A DNA stretch of 64,000 nt from an uncultured Woeseiaceae bacterium (GTDB lineage: Bacteria > Pseudomonadota > Gammaproteobacteria > Steroidobacterales > Woeseiaceae), in the NCBI GenBank assembly GCA_945787845.1, contig CALZJH010000006.1, positions 159,617-223,616 on the forward strand, in the 5' to 3' direction. The translations under genes and the position numbers were made by a program. The notes beneath the pieces were generated by a model. The model was not told where the DNA came from, made no database searches, and was given only the letters and a program-made list of their open reading frames with translations. This document shows, piece by piece, positions 47,905 to 56,922 of this stretch (position 1 is the stretch's first letter; every line of letters begins with the position of its first letter).

Positions 47905-48453
47905 ATGGATACGGATGCAAGAGCTCTCATGACGGAGCTGCGGGAAGATCACCGCAACATGGCCGTCGTACTGGACCTGCTCGACGAGCTCGTCGTGCAG
48001 ATGGACGCAGGCAAGAACCCTGATTTCGAGCTGTTCGACGAGATCATGCGATACATGACGGTATACCCGGATGCGGTACATCATCCCAAGGAAGACGTCG
48101 TCTACGAACAACTGCGCCAGAATCGACCCGACCTGTCGGAGCACCTCGACCACGTCCCCGACGATCACAACGACATTGCGCACCTGGGCTCACTCCTGCG
48201 TGACGAAGTCGAGGCCATTAATGCCGGCGCTGCCGTGCGCCGCGAGAAGATGATCGAGGACACGGCCGCGTACGTGAAGCGGCTGCGCAATCACATGCAG
48301 TGGGAAGAACAAGACCTGTTCAAGCGCATCGACAAGATGCTCGACGCCGAACCTCACACCGTCGATGTTTCTGAGTACGAGCACATCAAGGACCCGGTCT
48401 TTGAACTCGAAATCGAAGCGGGATTCCGGCGCATGATCGCCAGTCTCAAGTAG
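47905..48453 (+). CDS. Hemerythrin-domain protein
   Basis: A 182-residue four-helix protein with the diiron ligands of the hemerythrin HHE family: His in LREDHRNMAV, HHPKEDVVYEQL, DHNDIAHLG and RNHMQWEEQDLF. Cytoplasmic members of this type bind O2, NO or iron, or act in repair of oxidised Fe-S clusters. The ATG at 47905 begins MDTDARALM; the longer frame adds 11 residues without sense. It is convergent with the helical-repeat secreted gene, 35 bases away. It stands alone, so its partner is unknown. Confidence 0.88.
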   Translation: MDTDARALMTELREDHRNMAVVLDLLDELVVQMDAGKNPDFELFDEIMRYMTVYPDAVHHPKEDVVYEQLRQNRPDLSEHLDHVPDDHNDIAHLGSLLRDEVEAINAGAAVRREKMIEDTAAYVKRLRNHMQWEEQDLFKRIDKMLDAEPHTVDVSEYEHIKDPVFELEIEAGFRRMIASLK

Positions 48454-48488
48454 CGCGCGCCTCGCAACGGTCGAACTCTCGTTTTTCC

Positions 48489-50573
48489 CTAGTAGCCGCG
48501 GGCCGCACCGCGCAGAATCTGGGCCTTTATTTGCTGCCGGAATATGTCCGGCATGTCCATTGACTCCAGTTGCCGCACCATCTCTTCGGGGTTGTCCTTG
48601 GATTCCAGCATCACGCGCATGAACATCGCTTGCTGACGCTTTTCGGAATCGTCAATGCTCGCGATAAGTCGCAGCTGCTCGTCACGACTCTGCGACATCT
48701 GCATCGCTGTATTCAGGATTATGTTGTCGCGATCCGCGCCACGCGGCAGCGTATCCAGCCACTGTGAAGCGGCCTCAGGCTCCGACCGGTACCAGCGCCT
48801 GACTATGTCACCGGCGGCGACTTGCCGTAAGTCCGTATCGTTAATCTGCTGCAATCTCTGAATGGCTGACGCGGGATCGCGGCGCGCCTCGGCAGCGACG
48901 ACATTCGACAACGCCGCATCTCGCGCGTGTCCTTGTGGTATCCGTTCCGCCCATCGAGCGGCAAGAGCGCTGTCTTCACTGGCAATACTGGACACGAGTT
49001 GCGCCATTTGCATATCGAAACCAGGCTCACCGGCAAACTGGCTGACAAACTGCATCGCCTCTTCGGCCGAACGTTCGCTGGCCAGTCGCTTGGCAACGCC
49101 ATTAGCCCAGGCTCCGCGATATTTCGCCGGCAGAGAGGTCACTACGACATGGGCATCATCCAGATCAAGCTTCGCCACGATGTACCCCATGCTGAAAACC
49201 TCCTCCTGGATTTCCGGGTCGCTGCCCAGCAACCAGTCGACAGCTGCGATGGCATCTTCCTCAAGCCATTTGCGGGCGACCGTCTGCGCCGCTCTCTGGC
49301 GGTCGCTTTGATTCTTGATGTAGTCGACGGAACGGGCGGCCTTCTCCGGCGACAATTCAAGCACGGCGTTGATTATTTCGAGCGTCAGTTTGCTGCGGTC
49401 GCGCCCGTCCTCAATACGCTGCGCTTCGGTCAGCGCGAGCTCGGGATCTGTCGTCGCGAAGCTGGCGATCACTTCGCGGACCAGCGATCCAAACTCGCTC
49501 TGGGACTCTGTTCGCGCCCACTCGAGCGCCAGGGTCGGGCTCTCCTTCGCATACTGAATAGCGACTATTTTCGCCATTTCCGCTCGGTTGGCATCGTCGG
49601 AAATGGCCCCCATCAGCCGCAGGGCCCGATCCAGGTCTGTGTCGACCAGCTTTTTGAATCCTGCCTTCTCCCTGTCGCTGAGTGCGCCACTGCCGCGGTT
49701 GACAAAGCGCTTCTCAAAGGCCTCTTCGGGATGCACACGGGCAATCCTGTCGTAGACCTCATTGAGATACCGTCTGCGCAGGTCAACGTCATCAATTGAA
49801 TCTGCAAACGTCTCGGCGCCGGCCAGGTCCTCGTTCGCCAGGGCCAGCGCGATCCACTCAATTTGTTCGAAGCGATGTTTCTCCGACTCCAATACAAGCA
49901 CATGGGAGAGCGCTTTCTCTGGTGACTGGTCGACCAGGTCTCGCAGGTAGATTGCCCGATTCGACCTGGATGGCGGGACACCCAGCTCACTCTCGACCAG
50001 CATCGCGTCGGCCGTATAGGCTCCGCCGACACCGCTGTAAATCATTTGTGCAGCGGCGTACTCCTGGTCGTCATCAAGCGCACGGACCGCCTCGATGGCA
50101 GCCATCAGGTCCATTCGCGCCCAGGTGCGCCACACACGCTTTTCGATATTCCGCGTGCCCTGGAAATTGTCGCTTCGCGCCATTACCAGCGCTGACTTTG
50201 GATCCATTTCCGTCATGCGGAAGAACACGATACTGAGTGCGCGCTCGCGCCAGACAGGATCTGCGATTCGCCCCGCGTCAAACGCAAGCTTCTGCAGACC
50301 AGCCGAATCGCTGCGACCACTCAGCGCATACAGTGCCTCGCCTCGATCAAACTCGCTGGGCAATGCCTGCAGCGACTCGATCGTCTGCAGTTCCATGAAG
50401 TGATTATCGCGATGCCTGGTCGCCTCGGCGCTGCCCATAGGCGCGACATCGACAATATCGCGCACCGGGTGAGTCGCCGGGCCTTGACCGACAATGCCCA
50501 GGCGCTGCCCGGCGAGAAGCAGGACAACGCCGGCAAGCATGCCGGCAAGCAATGTAACAGCCAAACGTCGCAT
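48489..50573 (-). CDS. Secreted or membrane-anchored alpha-helical-repeat protein
   Basis: A 694-residue protein with an N-terminal hydrophobic segment (AVTLLAGMLAGVVLLLAGQ) that acts as signal or anchor. The rest is about 18 repeats of a helix-turn-helix unit containing a recurrent DPxxALxxA-like or SPExA element and a W/A pair, for example ESPTLALEWARTESQ, TDPELALTEAQRI and EDSALAARWAERIPQG, DPASAIQRLQQIND. This builds an alpha-solenoid. No enzyme motif is visible. It faces the periplasm or outside and probably binds a partner. I do not recognise a named family. It is monocistronic, convergent with hemerythrin; the ATG at 50573 is preferred over a TTG one codon upstream. Confidence 0.72.
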   Translation of the reverse strand: MRRLAVTLLAGMLAGVVLLLAGQRLGIVGQGPATHPVRDIVDVAPMGSAEATRHRDNHFMELQTIESLQALPSEFDRGEALYALSGRSDSAGLQKLAFDAGRIADPVWRERALSIVFFRMTEMDPKSALVMARSDNFQGTRNIEKRVWRTWARMDLMAAIEAVRALDDDQEYAAAQMIYSGVGGAYTADAMLVESELGVPPSRSNRAIYLRDLVDQSPEKALSHVLVLESEKHRFEQIEWIALALANEDLAGAETFADSIDDVDLRRRYLNEVYDRIARVHPEEAFEKRFVNRGSGALSDREKAGFKKLVDTDLDRALRLMGAISDDANRAEMAKIVAIQYAKESPTLALEWARTESQSEFGSLVREVIASFATTDPELALTEAQRIEDGRDRSKLTLEIINAVLELSPEKAARSVDYIKNQSDRQRAAQTVARKWLEEDAIAAVDWLLGSDPEIQEEVFSMGYIVAKLDLDDAHVVVTSLPAKYRGAWANGVAKRLASERSAEEAMQFVSQFAGEPGFDMQMAQLVSSIASEDSALAARWAERIPQGHARDAALSNVVAAEARRDPASAIQRLQQINDTDLRQVAAGDIVRRWYRSEPEAASQWLDTLPRGADRDNIILNTAMQMSQSRDEQLRLIASIDDSEKRQQAMFMRVMLESKDNPEEMVRQLESMDMPDIFRQQIKAQILRGAARGY

Positions 50574-50612
50574 CAATGATCTCCTAAAGAGACATACTAC
50601 AACGTCGTGGGA

Positions 50613-51836
50613 TCAGAAATACCAGGCAAACTGCGCGAACAGCCCCGCATCCACGGATAGATAGCGATCCGGAAGACCGGTATCGATGCCGCCGAACTCG
50701 CTGCCGTTGGCGCCCAACGGAATATTCAGACTCGCCAGGAACGTCATGTTGTCGGACAGGCTGTAGTTCGTCACGAGCTGGAACAGCGCACTCGGGTCCC
50801 CCACGTTAATCAGCAGCGTCGGCCTCAGCGTCCATAGCGGCGTCATCTCTATCAGGACATTCGCCGCAGCGTAGTGACGCGCGGCCGTAAACAGTTCGCC
50901 GCGTGCAAGTCGGACGGCGAGATCCGGGTTGCCGGCCAGGCTCAGCGGATCGTAGCGACCGCCCGATTGTCCGAAGCCGTTGTAGTAGTACTCGATGGCG
51001 CCGCTCATGTTCCTGTCTTTGAAAACCCACGAGTACATCAGGTTGGTGACGAACTGGACGTAGGTGTCCGCGTCCGTATCCGTGACCACGAGATCCGCAC
51101 TCCAGACCGCTCCCCCAATCGCGTGACTGGCGCCGACGCCGACGACGGCATCACCGTAGCTCTGCGCCAGCAGCAGATCGAACTCGCCCGCGCCGATAAA
51201 GCCGTGATACTTGACCGCGGCCGTTGCCTCGTCGGCCTCGACATCGCCCGTGACAAGATTGCGGCGCGCCACGTAGGCCGCCTGCATATCGTTGCCGCTA
51301 TCCTGCAGGTATTGCAGGTAGAGCATGTCGTCGCCGGCCTTGTACTCCGTGTCGATCGAGGTCGGGTCGAACGGATTCACCAGATCCATGGGCGCGTAGA
51401 CGAGACCGTTACCCCAGGACAGGGCCTGGCGCCCGAGCCGGACGACGGCTTTCTCACTGGCATAGCCGATCCAGACACGATCGAGACGGTGCAGGATCGC
51501 ACTGTCGCTGCTGTCCGAGATGACGTCGCTCAAGTTGAACAGGCGGCGATCGTCGTTGGGTGGGCCACCGCTGAATTCGAGACTGTCGCCCTGCAGCCCG
51601 ACCAGCTGGTACGCCGCATCGAAGGTCCAGTGTCCGGAATTGAGCTGCAGGTTCAGGCGCAGGTCCGCCGTAACGTCGAGCGCAGTCGCGCCTGCAAAGT
51701 CCCGGTAAAGGCTGTTGTCGGGAAAGCCCTGGCCGACGAGTCGAAACTTGGTGTGGCCGCCGAAGTCGGTCTTCAGGTCGTCGGCCGCCGCCGCCGACAC
51801 CAGCAGCAAGAGAACAAGTGCAAGACTACGCGGCAT
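50613..51836 (-). CDS. Outer-membrane beta-barrel protein of a Lol-like operon
   Basis: A 407-residue protein with signal peptide (MPRSLALVLLLLVSAAAADD). The remainder is rich in alternating aromatic/polar beta-strands (VWIGYASEKAVVRLGRQALS, FVTNLMYSWVFKDRNMSGAI) and ends in LSVDAGLFAQFAWYF with a terminal Phe, typical of outer-membrane barrels. It resembles DUF1302-type or porin-like barrels but I do not recognise the family firmly. The ATG overlaps the ABC ATPase gene's end by 11 bases, so expression is coupled. Encoded with an ABC exporter and LolA-like protein, it is a candidate exit or docking barrel. Confidence 0.78.
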   Translation of the reverse strand: MPRSLALVLLLLVSAAAADDLKTDFGGHTKFRLVGQGFPDNSLYRDFAGATALDVTADLRLNLQLNSGHWTFDAAYQLVGLQGDSLEFSGGPPNDDRRLFNLSDVISDSSDSAILHRLDRVWIGYASEKAVVRLGRQALSWGNGLVYAPMDLVNPFDPTSIDTEYKAGDDMLYLQYLQDSGNDMQAAYVARRNLVTGDVEADEATAAVKYHGFIGAGEFDLLLAQSYGDAVVGVGASHAIGGAVWSADLVVTDTDADTYVQFVTNLMYSWVFKDRNMSGAIEYYYNGFGQSGGRYDPLSLAGNPDLAVRLARGELFTAARHYAAANVLIEMTPLWTLRPTLLINVGDPSALFQLVTNYSLSDNMTFLASLNIPLGANGSEFGGIDTGLPDRYLSVDAGLFAQFAWYF

Positions 51837-52518
51837 GCTGCTCGGCATCACCGACGATACGGCCGTCGAGCATGCGCACCAGGCGTTTCGCGTAGGCCTG
51901 CACTCGCTGGTCGTGCGTCGCGATAATGAAGGTCGTGCTGTGATGCTCGTTGAGTTCCGTGAACAACTCCATGAGCTCCGCTGAGGTCTTCGAGTCCAGG
52001 TTTGCCGTCGGCTCATCCGCGAGCACGAGCTCGGGCCGTGACACGATCGCGCGCGCGACGGCAACACGCTGCTGCTGTCCGCCCGACATCTCGGCCGGCC
52101 GCCGGGTCTCGAGTCCCTTGAGGCCAACTTCTTCGAGAATGGCGTGGGACTTGTCGCGGCGTTCGGCGGCGGGTATGCCCTGTACCTGCATAACGAATTC
52201 GACGTTTTCCTGCGCGCTCAGCACCGGGATCAGGTTGTACGCCTGGAACACGAAGCCGATGTTGGCGAGGCGCAGGTCCGCCAGCTGACCCTTGCTCATC
52301 TGGTCGATGCGCTCGTCGGCAATCCAGACTTCGCCGCTGTCGGGGATATCGAGGCCGCCGATGGCGTTTAGCAAGGTCGTCTTGCCGCCGCCCGATGGCG
52401 ACATCAGGCAGACGAACTCACCCTTCTCGATGTCGATGCTGAGGTGGTCCAGCGCCTTGATGTCCTGGTCGCCCTGGCGGTAGGTTTTGCACAAGTCGAT
52501 ACAACGTACTGCTGTCAT
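51826..52518 (-). CDS. LolD/MacB-type ABC transporter ATP-binding protein
   Basis: A 230-residue ABC ATPase. Walker A SPSGGGKTTLLNAIGG, Q-loop FVFQAYNLIPVLSAQENV, signature MSGGQQQRVAVARAI, Walker B LVLADEPTANLDS and H-loop ATHDQR are all intact. The sequence is of the LolD/MacB subgroup that powers mechanotransmission across the envelope. Two permease genes of FtsX type lie directly upstream (two-base gap). The cargo is unknown: lipoprotein, lipid or peptide. Confidence 0.95.
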   Translation of the reverse strand: MTAVRCIDLCKTYRQGDQDIKALDHLSIDIEKGEFVCLMSPSGGGKTTLLNAIGGLDIPDSGEVWIADERIDQMSKGQLADLRLANIGFVFQAYNLIPVLSAQENVEFVMQVQGIPAAERRDKSHAILEEVGLKGLETRRPAEMSGGQQQRVAVARAIVSRPELVLADEPTANLDSKTSAELMELFTELNEHHSTTFIIATHDQRVQAYAKRLVRMLDGRIVGDAEQHAA

Positions 52519-52520
52519 CT

Positions 52521-53750
52521 TTACACCTTTGTAATCGCTTCAACGGGCTCGTAGCGGGATGCGCGCCACGCAGGCGACAGGCTCGCAAGGAAACCGAGAA
52601 TCATGACGACGACGTTCGCGAGAATGACATCGTCGATATTGAAGCTCGGGTACAACGTACTCGAAGCGCCGAACATCTCCATGCCCTCGGCGACAATAGA
52701 AATATCGATGCCGCCTTCCAGTGGTTTGATTGTCGCCCAGGCCAGCACATCGCCAATCAGCAGGCCCACGGCCAGCAGCATCATGGACTCGATGAGTATC
52801 TGCCCGAGGATCATCGAAGGCTTCATGCCGAGCGCCAGCATGAGGCCAATTTCGCGGATGCGCTCGAACACGGCCATCACGAGCGTGTTCACGAGACCGA
52901 ACGACAGGGCGAGGAAGATCACGATGACCCAGATCAGCATGAAGCCGTCCATCATGCCCATCATCGTGCCGAGGTAAGTGTCCACCTCGGTCCAGCGGCT
53001 GACGCGCACGGAGTCGTCGACGAGCGCCGCGACCTTTTCGTAAATGGGTTCCACATCGCGATAGTCGTCGCCCACGAACACGACCTCGGAAACGCTGTTT
53101 CCGATGCGCAGCATGTCCTGGGCTGTGCGCTTGCCGACAAACGCATACGATTCTTCGGTCGCGTCCATCTCGGCGTGGAACAGGCCAACAACGCGGAATC
53201 CTCGATCCGCGATTTCGTTGTCGGGGTCCTGGCTCATCAGGACAACGCGCTTGCCGACCCGTGTTTCAAGTGTGTCGGCGAGCTTCGCGCCGAGCACCAC
53301 GCCTTTGTCATCCGGTCCCTCGAGGAACCGGCCGTCCACGTCGTCGTAATCGACGAAGGAGAAACCGCGCTCGGCTTGCGGGTCGATCCCGAGCAGGGTC
53401 ACACCGCGCGACTCGCGCTCGCTCGTGACAATCGCTGGTACCCGAACCCGGCTGGCCCAGCTCACGAAACCTGCATCGCCGAAGCGCTCGTCGAGTTCGG
53501 CGTCATTCAGCGCGACGCGATTGTTGACACTCGGGTCGTCAAGATAGTCCGGGTCGTGAATCAGCACGTGACCGGGAATAACGCTGACGCCATCCTCGAT
53601 CATCTGGTCGACCATGCCGCGCGTTAACGCCGTCATGAAGATCATGGCCCAGGCGCCAATGGCGATCGCGCTCAACATGACGATGGTGCGCCGGTGATTG
53701 CGCCACAAGTAGCGCCACGCCAGCCGGCTAAGCACGAAGAACATATGCAT
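52521..53750 (-). CDS. LolC/E-like ABC permease (FtsX/MacB_PCD type), copy 1
   Basis: A 409-residue permease with one N-terminal helix (about residues 18-42), a large periplasmic domain (45-265) and three C-terminal helices, the fold of LolC/LolE and MacB. MSAIAIGAWAMIFMTALTRG is the first-helix region and FGLVNTLVMAVFERIREIGL the typical FtsX motif. A second permease of equal length precedes it, suggesting a heterodimer. Stop and start overlap as TGATG. It works in the inner membrane, extracting cargo from its outer leaflet or passing it to a periplasmic carrier. Confidence 0.92.
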   Translation of the reverse strand: MHMFFVLSRLAWRYLWRNHRRTIVMLSAIAIGAWAMIFMTALTRGMVDQMIEDGVSVIPGHVLIHDPDYLDDPSVNNRVALNDAELDERFGDAGFVSWASRVRVPAIVTSERESRGVTLLGIDPQAERGFSFVDYDDVDGRFLEGPDDKGVVLGAKLADTLETRVGKRVVLMSQDPDNEIADRGFRVVGLFHAEMDATEESYAFVGKRTAQDMLRIGNSVSEVVFVGDDYRDVEPIYEKVAALVDDSVRVSRWTEVDTYLGTMMGMMDGFMLIWVIVIFLALSFGLVNTLVMAVFERIREIGLMLALGMKPSMILGQILIESMMLLAVGLLIGDVLAWATIKPLEGGIDISIVAEGMEMFGASSTLYPSFNIDDVILANVVVMILGFLASLSPAWRASRYEPVEAITKV

Positions 53751-54979
53751 CAGTTAGTCCTCATCGCTTCGACCGGGTGCAGGCGGTGCAAGCGCAGCGC
53801 CGGGTACACGGCCGCGGCCAGCGTGAACAGGAATACGACCAGCGGGCCGGCAAACATGCTGACCAGCGTGGCTCGCGGATAGACGCGGCCCGGCAGGTTG
53901 AAGTTTGAGACCATCTCTTCCATGCCGGGATACGTAAAGCCGTTAACGGTAAACCACGTCGTAAACAGCGCCCCGGCGAGCGCGCCCAGGATCATGCCAA
54001 TGAAACCCATCATGGCGGTTTCCAGCATGACGAGCCGGCCGAGCCGCCCCGGCTTCAGGCCAAGCGCCATGACGATGCCGAATTCATGGGTCCGTTCGAG
54101 CACCGACATCAGCTGCGTATTGAGCACGCTGAACGCAACCAGGATCACAAGAATGCCGTACATGAAGAAGGCGCTGCTCATGTCGGCCTGGATCGCCTGC
54201 TTGAGACCCGGCAGCAGCACGTCCCAGCCATGGACCACGAGGTCGCCGTTGTCGGACACCGCCGCTTCGACACTAGCCTGTAAGAACTCTGCCTGGTCGA
54301 GATCCGGTGCCAACAACACCACCTGGTGGCCGGCACCGTCCATATAGAAGATGTCCTGGAATGCGCCGAGCGGCATCTGGGCAATGTTGCGGTCGATCTC
54401 CTTGACGCCGCTGCCAAAGATACCGACAACGTTGACGACGGCCGCCGCAAACGAGCCGTCGACACCGCTACCCAGCAGCGTCAGTTCGTCACCGATACCA
54501 ATGCGCAGATTGCGCGCCAGCATCGTCCCGATGACGATCTCCGATGCATTGTTGTCGTCGAGGTAACGACCCTGTTCGATAAGCCCCGGAATGTTCGACA
54601 CGCGCGGCTCGAACTCCGGTTCCACGCCGTAGATACCGATACCGTAGCTACGCTCGGCGCTCGACGCGAGACCGAACGCCCAGCCGCGCGCGGCGATCGT
54701 TTCGCTGTCGAGTTCGCGGCGCAGGCGAGCCGCCAGCGGCTGTACGTCGTGCACGACCTGGCGCATCTTCTGGTCGTCCTTGTAGCCCGGCGCCTGGACC
54801 TGCATGTGACCGCTGAAGACCTTCAGTGTGTTGTCGATCATGAGACCGTACATACTGACCTGTAGCGAGATCATGAATACCAGCAGAACGTTGGAGAACA
54901 CCATGGCCCCGATCGTGAGCCAGGTTCGGCGGGAATGCCGCCACAGGTTTCGCCATGCGAGGCGCAGGACGATGTTCAT
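53750..54979 (-). CDS. LolC/E-like ABC permease (FtsX/MacB_PCD type), copy 2
   Basis: A 409-residue protein of the same topology as its neighbour: helix at about 15-42, periplasmic domain, three C-terminal helices with FSVLNTQLMSVLERTHEFGI. The two are similar in architecture but clearly diverged, as with LolC and LolE. The periplasmic part contains VQAPGYKDDQKMRQVVHDVQ and is probably the cargo- or carrier-binding face. It starts five bases after the LolA-like gene. Gene order carrier, permease, permease, ATPase, barrel is unusual compared with lolCDE, where lolA and lolB are elsewhere. Confidence 0.92.
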   Translation of the reverse strand: MNIVLRLAWRNLWRHSRRTWLTIGAMVFSNVLLVFMISLQVSMYGLMIDNTLKVFSGHMQVQAPGYKDDQKMRQVVHDVQPLAARLRRELDSETIAARGWAFGLASSAERSYGIGIYGVEPEFEPRVSNIPGLIEQGRYLDDNNASEIVIGTMLARNLRIGIGDELTLLGSGVDGSFAAAVVNVVGIFGSGVKEIDRNIAQMPLGAFQDIFYMDGAGHQVVLLAPDLDQAEFLQASVEAAVSDNGDLVVHGWDVLLPGLKQAIQADMSSAFFMYGILVILVAFSVLNTQLMSVLERTHEFGIVMALGLKPGRLGRLVMLETAMMGFIGMILGALAGALFTTWFTVNGFTYPGMEEMVSNFNLPGRVYPRATLVSMFAGPLVVFLFTLAAAVYPALRLHRLHPVEAMRTN

Positions 54980-54983
54980 GCCT

Positions 54984-55754
54984 TCAGTTCCGTGGGTTAC
55001 GAAGGTTTGACAGAGTGAACAGGCTGTCTTTCAGGTCTAGCTCGTACTCGACGGTGTTGACCGCGATCTCGGTCCACTCGTCGGGGTCGTCAGTCTTGAT
55101 CATGCGTTGCCGCATCGCAATGGTACGGCCGCCCATCTCGCCGATTTCGAACGACTTAAGCGTCTTCACGAGTTCGCCGTCCTGATCGTAGAACGCATGT
55201 TCCAGGACAACGTGGTCGTCACGGATTGTCAGCACCTCGCTGCCCCAGACGACAGCCGCCTCCTCGTGCGGGATCGACTTGATCGTGTACACCGCCATGT
55301 CGTCGATCGTCTCGACAGACTCGATCGTGTGGTCATACTGGTCGATGATGTCGTCGGCGCGGGCGACGTCCTTGTTGGAGAAGTCCGACCCCATCCAGCT
55401 CTGCCCCATCATCGACGACGGCACCTTGATCACACGATTGATCTTGGGCGAGAACGTCCACATGCTGTTTTCGTCGGTGAGCGTGCCGTTGCCGCGGTCC
55501 TTCTTCGGTTCCATGACCCGCACGAGCGACTGCTCATCACCCTTGGTCCAGGCCTGCATGGTCATCGATCGCTCCCAGTCGGGGCGGTGTATGACCATGG
55601 TCATTTCAGTATAGGAAGACAGGCCGCGCCAGTGATTCACGGCATCGCGGACGATTTGCGTCGCATCGCGCTCTTCGTCGGCCGCAGCGAACGAAGTCGT
55701 TGCCATGAGCAACAGTGCAATCAGGAGTCGAATGTTCATACCGGCTTTGACCAT
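54984..55754 (-). CDS. LolA-like outer-membrane lipoprotein-sorting family protein
   Basis: A 256-residue periplasmic protein. The signal peptide is MNIRLLIALLLMATTSFAAA if translation starts at the internal ATG 55739; the frame's first ATG gives a five-residue extension. The body (SSYTEMTMVIHRPDWERSMT, LTDENSMWTFSPKINRVIKV, SSMMGQSWMGSDFSNKDVAR) matches the LolA-like family labelled outer membrane lipoprotein-sorting protein, a half-open beta-barrel that carries lipids or lipoproteins. Together with the two permeases, ATPase and barrel it completes a path through the envelope. First gene of the operon. Confidence 0.88.
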   Translation of the reverse strand: MVKAGMNIRLLIALLLMATTSFAAADEERDATQIVRDAVNHWRGLSSYTEMTMVIHRPDWERSMTMQAWTKGDEQSLVRVMEPKKDRGNGTLTDENSMWTFSPKINRVIKVPSSMMGQSWMGSDFSNKDVARADDIIDQYDHTIESVETIDDMAVYTIKSIPHEEAAVVWGSEVLTIRDDHVVLEHAFYDQDGELVKTLKSFEIGEMGGRTIAMRQRMIKTDDPDEWTEIAVNTVEYELDLKDSLFTLSNLRNPRN

Positions 55755-56099
55755 AGGATCGGCGCGGCGCTCAGTATTTCATATCCGTATATCCCGCGCA
55801 CCTTGCCAGGGAGCTTATATCAAGCCCATGTTTTTAATGATCTTTTTGTTATGTGCTGTACCTAATAACAGGTACTCCAGGAATACGCTGGCAAAACACA
55901 TCCCGGCCCCGAGTTGATGTTCCTTCGACATTCGCTTTGTCGCAGTGGTGAACGTCTGCTTGTTTCAAGAGCGGTCGTTAGAATGTCTGCTTGCTGGAAG
56001 TGATGATGGTCTGCTAACGGCCAATAGCAGCCGCTCAATGGCACCGATAATTCAACCAAAGGGTATCCATGTAAGTCTGGTCTGTGGAACTATCTGCTT
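55755..56099. other. Gene-free stretch with degenerate repeat sequence
   Basis: No convincing gene lies in these 345 bases. From about 55957 to 56040 there is a degenerate copy of the GTCTGCTT...AGCAGCCGCTC repeat found downstream in this region (GAACGTCTGCTTG, GGTCGTTAG, TAACGGCCAATAGCAGCCGC). A 29-codon frame starting at 55828 has a hydrophobic start but no Shine-Dalgarno and no recognisable product. The stretch marks the boundary between the Lol-like operon and the accessory region. Confidence 0.6.
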
Positions 56100-56315
56100 A
56101 TGGATTCTGTTGTCTTTATTATGGGGCTCGTCCTGCTTGTCCTCGGCTTTTCACTTGCCCCAATGAGCCGCGACGACAGACCGGGATTGCTTCAATTCCT
56201 GCCCAAAGACGGTTCCAAGAAATTGGAACGAATAGTCAGGTTGCTAAACTCGGCGCTCTGGCTTGTTTGTCTTGTCCTCGGATTGATTCTTATGTCGTTT
56301 GGATTTCTAAGCTAA
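56100..56315 (+). CDS. Small two-helix membrane protein
   Basis: A 71-residue protein with helices at about residues 4-22 (VVFIMGLVLLVLGFSLAP) and 49-70 (ALWLVCLVLGLILMSFGFL) linked by a charged loop (SRDDRPGLLQFLPKDGSKK). Composition is that of a real small membrane protein, but no family is recognised. It is the only plus-strand gene of the accessory region and lies between two repeat copies, as if it were one unit of a repeat-bounded array. Lack of a clear ribosome-binding site keeps confidence moderate. Confidence 0.5.
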   Translation: MDSVVFIMGLVLLVLGFSLAPMSRDDRPGLLQFLPKDGSKKLERIVRLLNSALWLVCLVLGLILMSFGFLS

Positions 56316-56330
56316 CAAGCAGCCTAAAAC

Positions 56331-56403
56331 CGTCTGCTTTGGGTCGGCAGCAGTCGTTCGCTACTTTACTTCCTGGATGGCTGGTAACGGCCAGTAGCGG
56401 TCA
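56331..56403 (+). repeat. Dispersed repeat, copy A
   Basis: Begins CGTCTGCTTTGGGTCGGCAG and ends TAACGGCCAGTAGCGGTCA. Shares the start CGTCTGCTTTGGGTC, the middle CAGTCGTTC and the end GGCC-AG-AGCGG with the other copies. It lies between the small membrane protein and the lipoprotein gene, touching the latter's 3' end. Confidence 0.7.
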
Positions 56404-56886
56404 CTCAGCATTATCAAAACGTTCACCTACCACGTTGCCCGCAGAGTCTTCTAACCATACCACCGACTTTTCTTTGCTTAGTTCGCCTTTGACCGTGTAC
56501 GTCTCCTCTGCAACCGGAGTAAAAGTAAGCTCTCCTTCAACCAGCATACTGTCACCAAACATGCCTTGCGCGTCCGTCGCAAAGTAGACGTACCCAGCTA
56601 ATGTGATATTCAGCTCCTTCACCGGAACGTCATGGGTCATCATGACGGGGGTCATGTTGAATCCTTTCCCTTGATTAGCTATCCGCGTCCGATTTCCACT
56701 ATTGTCTATGTACTGCCCGTCAATCATCGCGAAAGTGAAATAGTGCGCGGACGAGCCTTCGAAGTTCGTATATGAATCGGCAATTTTTGCGGTTGCACCG
56801 TCATAACCTTCCGGTAGCGTCTCGACAAACGAGACGCAGCCTGCAACAAGAAACGACAGGCAAAACAAAACTGGAATTCTTTTCAC
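56401..56886 (-). CDS. Lipoprotein of unknown function
   Basis: A 161-residue protein with lipobox VAGC (MKRIPVLFCLSFLVAGCVSF). The mature part is mostly beta-strand with YFTFAMIDGQYIDNSGNRTR and LAGYVYFATDAQGMFGDS. No family recognised. The start is GTG with an AAGGAG Shine-Dalgarno at ideal distance, which supports real translation. Base composition is lower in GC than the surrounding genes, and it is bounded by repeat copies on both sides, consistent with acquired DNA. Confidence 0.75.
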   Translation of the reverse strand: MKRIPVLFCLSFLVAGCVSFVETLPEGYDGATAKIADSYTNFEGSSAHYFTFAMIDGQYIDNSGNRTRIANQGKGFNMTPVMMTHDVPVKELNITLAGYVYFATDAQGMFGDSMLVEGELTFTPVAEETYTVKGELSKEKSVVWLEDSAGNVVGERFDNAE

Positions 56887-56922
56887 AACTTCTCCTTTCG
56901 GCTGGTAACAATTTTAGATGGC

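Noticed and set aside
55828..55917. 29-codon plus-strand frame with a hydrophobic start
   Set aside because: No ribosome-binding site, no family, ends in random-like sequence; chance frame is more likely.
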